Shown piece by piece: positions 7,074 to 14,393 of a stretch of 15,495 nt of DNA. The DNA comes from Phycisphaerales bacterium. GTDB taxonomy: Bacteria; Planctomycetota; Phycisphaerae; SM23-33. The notes under the pieces are model-generated. The model was not told the origin of the DNA. It saw nothing but the letters and a program-made list of their open reading frames with translations, and ran no database searches. Position numbers and translations under genes: made by a program. Location: the NCBI GenBank assembly GCA_003171235.1, contig PMYM01000006.1, positions 1 to 15,495 on the forward strand. The letters run 5' to 3'. Within the stretch, counting starts at the first letter, position 1. Every line of letters starts with the position of its first letter.

Positions 7074-8389
7074 AGCCTTATACAGAGTACAAGGACTCCG
7101 GCCTGCCATGGCTTGGCCGGGTACCGGCGCATTGGGGCCTGGTGCGCATGAAGCACCTGATGAGGGAGCGAAACGTTCGTGGATATCCGGATGAACCGTT
7201 CCTCGCAGCTACTCAGACTAAGGGCGTGGTTCGAAAGGAGGACTACGAGAATCGGACCGTGCTTGCCCTAAAGGACCTGCATCTGCTAAAGCTGGTCGAG
7301 GAGGGCGACTTCGTCATCAGCCTCCGATCATTCCAGGGCGGCATAGAACATGCGCGGCATCGCGGAATCATCAGTCCTGCGTACACTATTCTGTATCCAG
7401 ACGATCCTTCCCTTCACCCTTATCTCGCATCGCTGTTTAAGTCTCGCGCGTTCATCGACGCGCTGTGCCTCTACGTGACCGGAATCCGACAGGGACAGAA
7501 CATTGACTACGTGCGACTAAGCCGGTCGCCGATACCGGTGCCTCCGGCAGAGGAGCGGGAGGCTATCGCGCGGTTCGTAGCCGATTTCGATCAGCGTTGC
7601 CGTCGCTTCGTCAGCAATCGACGGCGGCTGATCGAGGTGCTGAACGAGCAGAAGCAGATAATGACCCAGCGCGCGATAGCCTCGCCCAGCACTACGCTGC
7701 ACCGTCTCCGCGATCTCGTCGCCGACCCAAAGAGGGAGGTGGAGCGTTGCGGTGACCACCAGTATACGCCCGTTGGCCTGTACAACTGGGGACGAGGTAT
7801 CTTCCACAAGACTCCTAGACGCGGCAAAGATCTCGGAGATTCCGTCTTCTTCTGGCTAGAAGAAGGAGATCTGGTTTTCAGCGGCCAGTTCGCTTGGGAA
7901 GGTGCGGTAAGTGTAGCTCGACGCAAAGATCATCGCTGCATCGCTTCGCACCGCTACCCTGTCTTCGTAAGCACGACGGCATCGGTGAGAACTGGCTACC
8001 TTGAGTCCTTCTTTCAATCCAGCGCGGGTCAGCTACTTATGGATGTGAACTCAAGGGGCGCTGCTGGCAGAAACCGACCTCTCAATGCACGAGCGCTACT
8101 TCGCGAGATGATCCCCGTACCGAGCGTTCATGAGCAGTTGGCGATCGAGGAGTTTGGCGACCGCCTCCAGGGAATATCTCATGTTGTCGGCAGACAGATT
8201 ACCCTCGTCCGGGAATACCTTACGCGGCTGATCGCCGACGTGGTGACGGGCAAGGTGGATGTGCGCGGCCTCGCGCCGCCCGAGCCGCTACCGGCCGACG
8301 AAATTGGGGAAGGCGATTCGGCCGAAGGTCTTGACGACGATGAGATGCAGGGTGACGAGCCAGCGATCATCGAGGAGAACCTTCCATGA
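7070..8389 (+). CDS. hsdS: Type I restriction enzyme specificity subunit HsdS
   Basis: A 439-residue protein with the two-half layout of HsdS. Target recognition domain 1 is about residues 1-165, starting with YKDSGLPWLGRVPAHWGLVR, a typical HsdS opening. Central conserved helices are about 165-215 (PPAEEREAIARFVADFDQRC…). Recognition domain 2 is about 215-355, and the distal helical repeat about 355-410 contains the characteristic LTRLIADVVTGKVDVRGL. Residues after 410 form an acidic tail (GEGDSAEGLDDDEMQGDE) not usual for the family. It sets the DNA sequence recognised by the complex. The start overlaps the FRG stop and the stop overlaps the MBL start (both ATGA). Parts are low in GC (45% at 7381-7440), as expected of fast-evolving recognition domains. 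The target cannot be read from sequence. Confidence 0.92.
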   Translation: MKPYTEYKDSGLPWLGRVPAHWGLVRMKHLMRERNVRGYPDEPFLAATQTKGVVRKEDYENRTVLALKDLHLLKLVEEGDFVISLRSFQGGIEHARHRGIISPAYTILYPDDPSLHPYLASLFKSRAFIDALCLYVTGIRQGQNIDYVRLSRSPIPVPPAEEREAIARFVADFDQRCRRFVSNRRRLIEVLNEQKQIMTQRAIASPSTTLHRLRDLVADPKREVERCGDHQYTPVGLYNWGRGIFHKTPRRGKDLGDSVFFWLEEGDLVFSGQFAWEGAVSVARRKDHRCIASHRYPVFVSTTASVRTGYLESFFQSSAGQLLMDVNSRGAAGRNRPLNARALLREMIPVPSVHEQLAIEEFGDRLQGISHVVGRQITLVREYLTRLIADVVTGKVDVRGLAPPEPLPADEIGEGDSAEGLDDDEMQGDEPAIIEENLP

Positions 8390-9525
8390 CGGAGCGGAGC
8401 GCTACAGATGGTATCTGGTCAGTGGATGCCATAGCCAAGATAGATGAAGGCGCCATTCTAAGGTTTGTTCATTATGTCCCAGCTCTACGGCGCCCTCCCG
8501 GCGTTCGTATTACGTCTGTTGCCCCACATGTACTCGACCATTTCGATCATGGATTCGCTTATACAGTGCGAGACTTTTGGCATGGCCCAGGTAACCGTCA
8601 ACGAAAGCTTTTCAGGATTGCCGAGATCAACGCTTTCAAGCGGAACACCGCCGTTGAGAGGGAGCTTATCTCCAGCGGACACGCGGCTTTCGATGCGGCA
8701 CCGGTCTTTTCCATGGCAAGCAGTCCCGGCGCTTCGCCCCTGGGGGGCAATGGAGTTCTTTGGGCACGCATCCATGTGCATCATGTTGGACAAGGCGACA
8801 CGATTGTGTTGGAACTGCCAAACGGCGAACTCTGGCTTCTGGACGCACGTTTCTGGTTCAAGAAACGGCAGCTGGAGTTCGAGGATTGGATGAAGAAGCG
8901 ATTTCCAGGCCGCCAGTTTACCAAGATCATTGTGTCGCATCTTCATTACGATCACATCCGGTCGATTCCTGACATGATTCTGGCTAATCCTGCCGCAGAA
9001 GTACTCGTTCCCGATTCTCTTTTCCACCCGACCGCCGCAGCAAGGTGCGTTTGGCGGGCTGCTGCTGGAAGGCTGAGAAAGCTCATCGGGTTCTTTAACC
9101 TCACATTGGGTGCCTTGGATATACAAATCATAAGGTCGCTGGATGTTGCCAACATAGCAAATGCCGTAGTCGCGAGCACGAACCCCAATGACCATGAAGT
9201 TGCGATCCTGCTGAAAACGTCCAACTCAGCAGCTCTGCTTGCAGGGGACTTGCCGGGCGCCTATTGTCAGGAGATCCTCAAAGCGAGCAGCATCTCGATG
9301 CCATGCCAGCTTGGGAAGCGCTACTACAAAGTCAGCCACCATGGCAGCATCACGGGATACGATCAGACTTTATTCCAGGATTATCCATCGACACATGCTG
9401 TCATTTCCTGCGGTCTTGGGAACTCGTATGGGCATCCGCATCGACCAATTCCGACAAACCTGTTTGTGAACTGTCAGATCACGTGCCGCGATGGCCAACA
9501 AGTCTATACCCACTCCATCAATTAG
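8386..9525 (+). CDS. Metallo-beta-lactamase-fold hydrolase (ComEC-like domain) with an unassigned N-terminal region
   Basis: A 379-residue protein. Residues 1-125 are unassigned. From about 128 (HVHHVGQGDTIVLELPNGE) it matches MBL domains of the ComEC/Rec2 type. Metal-binding motif HxHxDH is at 185-190 (SHLHYDHI), a further Asp at 288 (LLAGDLPG), and the ComEC-like KVSHHGS has H318 and H319. These are the residues expected for a two-metal hydrolase; ComEC-related enzymes act on DNA or phosphoesters. There is no signal peptide or membrane helix, so it is likely cytoplasmic, unlike ComEC itself. It overlaps hsdS by 4 bases and ends 13 bases before the hsdR ATG. Its place between hsdS and hsdR suggests it works with the restriction complex, perhaps as a second nuclease. 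Sampled GC is low (48% at 8941-9000). Confidence 0.82.
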   Translation: MTERSATDGIWSVDAIAKIDEGAILRFVHYVPALRRPPGVRITSVAPHVLDHFDHGFAYTVRDFWHGPGNRQRKLFRIAEINAFKRNTAVERELISSGHAAFDAAPVFSMASSPGASPLGGNGVLWARIHVHHVGQGDTIVLELPNGELWLLDARFWFKKRQLEFEDWMKKRFPGRQFTKIIVSHLHYDHIRSIPDMILANPAAEVLVPDSLFHPTAAARCVWRAAAGRLRKLIGFFNLTLGALDIQIIRSLDVANIANAVVASTNPNDHEVAILLKTSNSAALLAGDLPGAYCQEILKASSISMPCQLGKRYYKVSHHGSITGYDQTLFQDYPSTHAVISCGLGNSYGHPHRPIPTNLFVNCQITCRDGQQVYTHSIN

Positions 9526-9538
9526 GCGACCTAGAACC

Positions 9539-12481
9539 ATGCCGACGACTGACACATCAGAGAAGGGCTTGGAGGCGCTGATCGTCGAATCCCTCGTGGG
9601 TGAGGCCGGTTATCAGCCAGGCCGCAGCGAGGACTTCGACCGCGACCACGCCGTGGACCTGGCCAAACTGCTGCCGTTCCTGACGGCCACGCAGCCCAAG
9701 GCGGTCGAGGCGCTGGGTCTGGCTGAAGATGGCCCCAATCGGACGCAGTTCCTGCATCGTCTCCAGGGCGAGATCACCAAGCGCGGCGTCATCGACATAC
9801 TGCGGCACGGTGTCAAGCACGGGCCGGTGGGCGTGGATCTGTTCTACGGCACGCCGACGCCGGGCAACGTCAAAGCGGTCGAACGCTTCGCTGCCAACGT
9901 TTTCAGTGTTACACGGCAGCTTCGGTACAGTAAGGACGAGACGCAACTTGCCTTGGACCTGGGCATCTTCATCAACGGCCTGCCGGTGGCGACGTTCGAG
10001 TTGAAGAACCGGCTGACCAAGCAGACGGTGGATGACGCCATCCAGCAGTACAAGCGGGACCGCGACCCGAAAGAGATGCTTTTCGCGTTCGGCCGGTGCA
10101 TGGTTCACTTCGCCGTGGACGATGTCGAAGTGCGGATGTGCACCCACCTGAAGGCCAAGGACTCATGGTTCCTGCCGTTCAACATCGGCTGGAACGACGG
10201 GGCCGGCAACCCGCCCAACCCGGCCGGGCTCAAGACCGACTACCTATGGAAGCATGTTCTGACCAAGCCGGGGCTGACGGACATCATTGAGAACTACGCC
10301 CAGGTAGTCGAAGAGACCGACGACAAGGGCCGCAAGAAGTACAAGCAGATATTCCCGCGTTACCACCAACTCCGCGTCGTGCGGAAGCTGCTGGCCGACG
10401 CCAAGGCCAGCGGCGCCGGCAAGCGGTATCTGATCCAGCACTCGGCCGGCAGCGGCAAGAGCAACTCCATCGCCTGGGTCGCCCATCAGCTTGTCGGGCT
10501 GGAGAACGGCGGCGGGGACATCTTTGACTCGGTGATCGTCGTGACCGACCGGCGGGTGCTGGATAAGCAGATCAAGGACACGATCAAGCAGTTCGCCCAG
10601 GTGTCGGCCACCGTCGGCCATGCCGAGCACTCGGGCGACCTGCGGCGGTTCATCGAGAGCGGCAAGAAGATCATCATCACCACGGTGCAGAAGTTCCCGT
10701 TTGTCTTGGACGAGATCGGCAACGAGCACCGCGGCCGGAAGTTCGCCATCATCATCGACGAGGCCCACTCCAGTCAAGGCGGGCGAGTGGCCGCCAAGAT
10801 GCACATGGCGCTATCGGAGCATGGCGGCGAAGAAGAGGAAGAGAGCACCGAGGACAAGATCATCCGCATCATGGAATCGCGGAAGATGCTGCCTAACGCC
10901 AGCTACTTCGCCTTCACGGCCACGCCCAAAGGCAAGACGCTGGAGTTATTTGGAGAGCCGTACACCGAGGGCGAGAAGGTCAAGCACAAACCCTTCGATA
11001 GCTACACAATGAAACAGGCGATCCAGGAGGGGTTCATCCTGGACGTGCTCAAGAGCTACACGCCCGTGGAAAGCTACTACCGGCTGATGAAGAAGGTGGA
11101 AGACGACCCGCAGTTCGACACGAACAAGGCTAGGAAGAAGTTGCGGCGCTACGTCGAGTCGCATGAGCACGCGATCCGGGCGAAGGCCGAGATCATGGTG
11201 GACCACTTCCACGAGCACGTGCTGGCCCGGCGAAAGATCGGCGGGCAGGCCCGGGCTATGGTGGTCTGCAGCGGCATCGAGCGGGCGATTCAGTACTACC
11301 AAGCCGTTTCCGCCTACCTTCAGGAGCGAAAAAGCCCGTGCAAGGCCATCGTCGCCTTTTCCGGCGAGCACGAATATGGTGGGCAGAAGGTGACCGAGGC
11401 GTCGATGAACGGCTTCCCGAGCAGCCAAATCGAGAAGAAGTTCCAGGCCGAACCGTACCGGTTCCTGATCGTCGCGGACAAATTCCAGACCGGCTACGAC
11501 GAGCCGTTGCTGCACACGATGTACGTGGACAAGCAGCTCACTGGCATCAAGGCGGTGCAAACGCTGTCGCGGCTGAACCGGGCGCATCCACAGAAGACCG
11601 ACACGTTTGTTCTGGACTTCATGAACGACGCCGACACGATTACGGCGGCATTTGCGGATTACTACCGCACGACGATCCTGAGCGAAGAGACCGACCCGAA
11701 CAAGCTGCACGATCTCAAGGCGGCACTGGACGGCAGCCAGGTCTACGCCTGGCCGCGGGTGGAAGAGCTGGTCGGCTTGTTCTTGGTCGGCGCGGACCGC
11801 GACACACTGGACCCGATCCTCGACGCCTGCGTGGGCGTATATCTCGCCGATCTTGACGAGGACGGGCAGGTTGATTTTAAGGGCAAGGCCAAGGTGTTCG
11901 TGCGGACCTATCAGTTCCTGGCATCGATCCTGCCCTACACGAACGCCCAGTGGGAGAAGCTGTCGATCTTCTTGAACTTCCTCATTCCCAAGTTGCCCGC
12001 GCCGGTCGAGGAAGACCTGTCCAAGGGCATCCTTGAATCGATCGACATGGACAGTTATCGCGTCGAGGTCAAGGAAGCCATGAAGCTCGCGATGCCCGAT
12101 GCCGACGCTGAGGTCGGGCCCGTGCCCACCAGCGGCGGCGGCCGGAAGCCCGAGCCGGAACTGGATCGGCTAAGCAATATCCTCAAAGCGTTTAACGACC
12201 AATTCGGGAACATCCCATGGCAGGACAAGGACCGAATCCAGAGGGCTATTACGGAAGACATCCTGCCGAAGGTGGCCGCGGACAAGGCCTACAAGAACGC
12301 CATGAAGCACTCGGACAAGGCGGCCGCTCGTCTGGAACATGACCGGGCGCTCCAAAAGGCGGTCATCGACCTGCTTCACGACCATACCGAGTTGTTCAAG
12401 CAGTTCAGCGATAACCCGAGCTTCAAGAAGTGGCTCTCGGACACCATTTTCGGCGTCACTTACGAGGGCGATGCCGCATGA
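9539..12481 (+). CDS. hsdR: Type I restriction enzyme endonuclease/translocase subunit HsdR
   Basis: 980 residues from ATG 9539. An earlier ATG (9491) would place 16 unusual residues inside the MBL gene; 9539 puts the usual DTSEKGLEALIVE near the N-terminus and is preferred. The PD-(D/E)xK nuclease has D140 and E154-x-K156 (ATFELKN). The SF2 motor has Walker A SAGSGKS (302-308), DEAH (407-410), then FAFTATPKG, and motifs V-VI (VADKFQTGYDEPLL, QTLSRLNRAHPQKT). The C-terminal helical region presumably docks onto the methyltransferase. The subunit hydrolyses ATP, pulls DNA and cuts far from unmethylated sites. All key residues are present, so HsdR looks functional. It needs HsdM and HsdS to engage DNA, so the hsdM amber codon would silence it too unless suppressed. 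Confidence 0.95.
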   Translation: MPTTDTSEKGLEALIVESLVGEAGYQPGRSEDFDRDHAVDLAKLLPFLTATQPKAVEALGLAEDGPNRTQFLHRLQGEITKRGVIDILRHGVKHGPVGVDLFYGTPTPGNVKAVERFAANVFSVTRQLRYSKDETQLALDLGIFINGLPVATFELKNRLTKQTVDDAIQQYKRDRDPKEMLFAFGRCMVHFAVDDVEVRMCTHLKAKDSWFLPFNIGWNDGAGNPPNPAGLKTDYLWKHVLTKPGLTDIIENYAQVVEETDDKGRKKYKQIFPRYHQLRVVRKLLADAKASGAGKRYLIQHSAGSGKSNSIAWVAHQLVGLENGGGDIFDSVIVVTDRRVLDKQIKDTIKQFAQVSATVGHAEHSGDLRRFIESGKKIIITTVQKFPFVLDEIGNEHRGRKFAIIIDEAHSSQGGRVAAKMHMALSEHGGEEEEESTEDKIIRIMESRKMLPNASYFAFTATPKGKTLELFGEPYTEGEKVKHKPFDSYTMKQAIQEGFILDVLKSYTPVESYYRLMKKVEDDPQFDTNKARKKLRRYVESHEHAIRAKAEIMVDHFHEHVLARRKIGGQARAMVVCSGIERAIQYYQAVSAYLQERKSPCKAIVAFSGEHEYGGQKVTEASMNGFPSSQIEKKFQAEPYRFLIVADKFQTGYDEPLLHTMYVDKQLTGIKAVQTLSRLNRAHPQKTDTFVLDFMNDADTITAAFADYYRTTILSEETDPNKLHDLKAALDGSQVYAWPRVEELVGLFLVGADRDTLDPILDACVGVYLADLDEDGQVDFKGKAKVFVRTYQFLASILPYTNAQWEKLSIFLNFLIPKLPAPVEEDLSKGILESIDMDSYRVEVKEAMKLAMPDADAEVGPVPTSGGGRKPEPELDRLSNILKAFNDQFGNIPWQDKDRIQRAITEDILPKVAADKAYKNAMKHSDKAAARLEHDRALQKAVIDLLHDHTELFKQFSDNPSFKKWLSDTIFGVTYEGDAA

Positions 12482-12498
12482 CTCCATGAGGACAACCG

Positions 12499-13203
12499 AT
12501 GGCAAGGAAGAAATCGCAGCTCGTCTGCCAGCATCTTGAGAATGTCTCCCGGCGGATGCTGGAGGAATACCAGAACATCATCCGCGATTTTGTGCGCGGA
12601 CGAAACGGGGTCTATGCCCTCTACCGGCGGGGCAAACTATACTATGTCGGCCTGGCGAGCAGCCTTCTGGGGCGACTGAAGCACCACCTTAGAGATAGGC
12701 ATGCTGACACCTGGGACCGGTTCAGCGTCTACCTGACCGTCGGCACGAGCTTCATGAAGGAGATCGAATCGCTGCTCATCCGGATTGCCAATCCGCCGGG
12801 CAACAAGATGAGGGGCAAGTTCGCCAGGTGCGCGAATCTGTTGCCGGAGGTGAAGGCTGAGTACCATCGGCGGAGAAGAGCAATCGAAGACGATCTGTTC
12901 GGCGAAAAAAGGAAAGGGCCCATCTCGCCACCCGAAGACGATGATCCAAGCCCTGACGAAGGGCGGACGCCGGCGTTGCTAAAGTACGCATCGACGGTGC
13001 GGAAGCTGCGTGCCCGGTTCAAAGGCAAACTGGTGCGCGCGTGGGTCCGCAGGGATGGCAGGATTCGCTTCAACAGCAAGCTCTATACGTCGCCATCGAC
13101 GGCCGCGAAGATGGCCGTTGGTCGTCGTTCGTGCAACGGCTGGAAGTTCTGGACCTACGAGCGAGCACCGGGTGATTGGGTACCGCTGACGGCGCTGCGG
13201 TAA
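12499..13203 (+). CDS. GIY-YIG nuclease with C-terminal RAMA-like domain
   Basis: A 234-residue protein, 17 bases after hsdR, with GAGG about 7 bases before ATG. The N-terminal half is a GIY-YIG nuclease: GVY (37-39), YVG (49-51) in GKLYYVGLASSLLGRLKHHL, conserved Arg59, and a Glu at 88 or 90 (KEIESLLIRIANPPGN) as the likely metal-binding residue. An acidic linker (about 136-156, PEDDDPSPDE) follows. Residues about 170-222 (RRDGRIRFNSKLYTSPSTAA, then NGWKFW) resemble the RAMA domain, found beside DNA adenine methyltransferases. The combination suggests a nuclease whose binding or cutting is guided by methylated or target DNA, or one that processes products of the Type I enzyme. Role is inference; the GIY-YIG call is firm and the RAMA call is by pattern only. 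Confidence 0.82.
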   Translation: MARKKSQLVCQHLENVSRRMLEEYQNIIRDFVRGRNGVYALYRRGKLYYVGLASSLLGRLKHHLRDRHADTWDRFSVYLTVGTSFMKEIESLLIRIANPPGNKMRGKFARCANLLPEVKAEYHRRRRAIEDDLFGEKRKGPISPPEDDDPSPDEGRTPALLKYASTVRKLRARFKGKLVRAWVRRDGRIRFNSKLYTSPSTAAKMAVGRRSCNGWKFWTYERAPGDWVPLTALR

Positions 13204-13213
13204 AGAATGAGCC

Positions 13214-13666
13214 ATGTCTAACAAACGGAAGCCAATCAACGAGGCTGATGTGGATTGGCGGACACAGGCTGAGCGTCTTCACAAGATGCTGGTCGAGGAA
13301 CTTGGCCAGCCGGTCAGAAGTGAACGCGGCATGGACGGCGCGGAATGGTTCGAGGCCGGTAATCCGCCCGAGGTTGTGATCCGCTTGGATCAAACGACGG
13401 CGTCCGTTTATCGATACGAGGCCGGTTGGGATGGGCCGGAGAGGCCATTCGTGCGGCCAGCAATCCTGGCGACGGTGCACTGGCGTGAGATCGGAGTCAC
13501 GAGAACCTGGATGCTCTGCCACACTTTGATCGAGGAGGCGCGGGCGCAAAGACGGGCTACTTTTCGGAAGTGTCGGTACTGTAAGAAATCATTTGGTCCC
13601 GAGCATATGCATTCGGCGGACGCTTGCCAAGGATGTGCCGAGAAGCATCTCGGTGTGGTGTATTAA
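13214..13666 (+). CDS. Hypothetical protein with C-terminal zinc ribbon
   Basis: A 150-residue protein, 10 bases after the GIY-YIG gene and the last gene of the operon. Residues 1-110 are mixed alpha/beta with no domain I recognise. Residues 120-141 hold C120-x2-C123-x14-C138-x2-C141 (KCRYCKKSFGP…ACQGCAEK), a four-cysteine zinc ribbon. The ribosome site is weak. It could bind DNA, RNA or a partner protein of the restriction operon. The stop codon TAA (13664-13666) touches the tRNA-like remnant, so the element boundary lies right at its 3' end. Confidence 0.7.
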   Translation: MSNKRKPINEADVDWRTQAERLHKMLVEELGQPVRSERGMDGAEWFEAGNPPEVVIRLDQTTASVYRYEAGWDGPERPFVRPAILATVHWREIGVTRTWMLCHTLIEEARAQRRATFRKCRYCKKSFGPEHMHSADACQGCAEKHLGVVY

Positions 13667-13698
13667 CGGGGGCAGGATTTGAACCTGCGACCTGTAGG
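13667..13698 (-). other. tRNA 3'-half-like remnant, candidate attachment site
   Basis: On the minus strand this reads as a tRNA T-arm: stem GCAGG, loop TTCAAAT, stem CCTGC (13688-13672), followed by CCCCG of an acceptor 3' strand and preceded by the variable loop AGGTC and CCTAC of an anticodon stem. Upstream the match to a tRNA stops: the expected GTAGG is absent and the recombinase coding sequence lies there, its TGA at 13699-13701. No 5' half, D-arm or CCA exists here, so this is not a working tRNA gene. Such remnants mark element insertion at tRNA 3' ends. Confidence 0.6.
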
Positions 13699-14298
13699 TC
13701 ATAAGGGTGCCTCGTGCATTGCCTGCCGCCCGTGCACCCACCTGTTCACCCGCCCCACCCCGACGCCCAGCTTCCTGGCGATCCTGATCTGCCCCCAGCC
13801 CTTGGCCCGCAGCGCCGCGGCCCGTTCCGCGTCGAAGTGACCCTTAGGGTTGCCGATCTGCTTGCCCTGGGCCCGGGCCGCCCGCATGCCTGCCTTGGTC
13901 CGCTCGCTGATGATGGACCGCTCGTACTCGGCTAGGACCGAGAATATCCCTGCCAGCATCCGCCCAGCTGGGGTGGACAGGTCAATGTTCTCGCGGTAGC
14001 TGACCAACGTCAGGTGGTTATCGGAGAAGTGCTGGATGATCCTGACCAGGTGGTGCAGCGAGCGGCCGATTCGGTCCAGGGCGTGCACCACCAGGACTTT
14101 CACCTTCCGCTTCTGAATGGCGTCCCAGCAGGCATTCCAGCCTGGCCTGCTGTCCCGGGCGCCGGTTATCCCCTGGTCCAGGTATTCCGTCGGCTGCCAG
14201 CCCCGGGCCCGGCAGTACTCGCGCAGGTCGTGCAGCTGAGGCTCCAGGGATTGATCGTCGGTGCTCACACGGGCGTAGATGGCGACGCGCTGGTTCAT
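13699..14298 (-). CDS. Small serine recombinase (resolvase/invertase family)
   Basis: A 199-residue protein. The start at 14298 (MNQRVAIYARVSTDDQ) is chosen over 14346 because AAAGGA lies about 5 bases before it and resolvase catalytic domains begin this way. Ser12 in YARVSTDDQ is the nucleophile. The Arg-rich active-site block HALDRIGRSLHHL, the long helix MLAGIFSVLAEYERSIISER and a C-terminal helix-turn-helix (GWGQIRIARKLGVGVGRVNRWV) are all present. Length is that of resolvases and invertases rather than large serine integrases. It would cut and rejoin DNA at short paired sites. The gene ends inside the tRNA-like remnant and converges on the restriction operon, suggesting it moved or bounded this region. 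Confidence 0.9.
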   Translation of the reverse strand: MNQRVAIYARVSTDDQSLEPQLHDLREYCRARGWQPTEYLDQGITGARDSRPGWNACWDAIQKRKVKVLVVHALDRIGRSLHHLVRIIQHFSDNHLTLVSYRENIDLSTPAGRMLAGIFSVLAEYERSIISERTKAGMRAARAQGKQIGNPKGHFDAERAAALRAKGWGQIRIARKLGVGVGRVNRWVHGRQAMHEAPL

Positions 14299-14324
14299 GC
14301 TGTTCCTTTCCGATTGAACCGTCA

Positions 14325-14352
14325 TTCCAGGTGGAAATTGAACCACCCGGAA
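14325..14352. promoter_or_regulatory. Imperfect 10-bp inverted repeat upstream of the recombinase
   Basis: TTCCAGGTGG (14325-14334) and CCACCCGGAA (14343-14352) pair over 10 positions with one mismatch, loop AAATTGAA. It lies 27 bases before the recombinase start on the minus strand. No T run follows, so a regulator-binding or recombination site is likelier than a terminator. ATTGAACC also occurs as direct repeats at 14313-14320 and 14337-14344. Confidence 0.4.
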
Positions 14353-14365
14353 CCCGCGGGCGGAA

Positions 14366-14382
14366 TGTTCTGGAATAGAACA
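14366..14382. promoter_or_regulatory. Perfect 6-bp inverted repeat between recombinase and ATL genes
   Basis: TGTTCT (14366-14371) and AGAACA (14377-14382) are perfect inverted copies with a 5-base spacer GGAAT, a 17-bp site of the size bound by dimeric HTH repressors. It lies 12 bases downstream of the ATL stop and about 70 bases before the recombinase start. Confidence 0.4.
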
Positions 14383-14393
14383 GCAGAGCCAGA

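Noticed and set aside
9491..9538. Upstream ATG extending HsdR by 16 residues
   Set aside because: It lies inside the MBL gene and adds a segment not typical of HsdR; ATG 9539 fits the family N-terminus better.
10946..11710. Long minus-strand open frame opposite hsdR
   Set aside because: Shadow of the helicase motifs; no ribosome site or independent domain.
13667..13735. Complete tRNA gene on the minus strand
   Set aside because: Only the T-arm, variable loop and part of the acceptor and anticodon stems can be formed; no D-arm or 5' acceptor exists and the anticodon stem does not pair.
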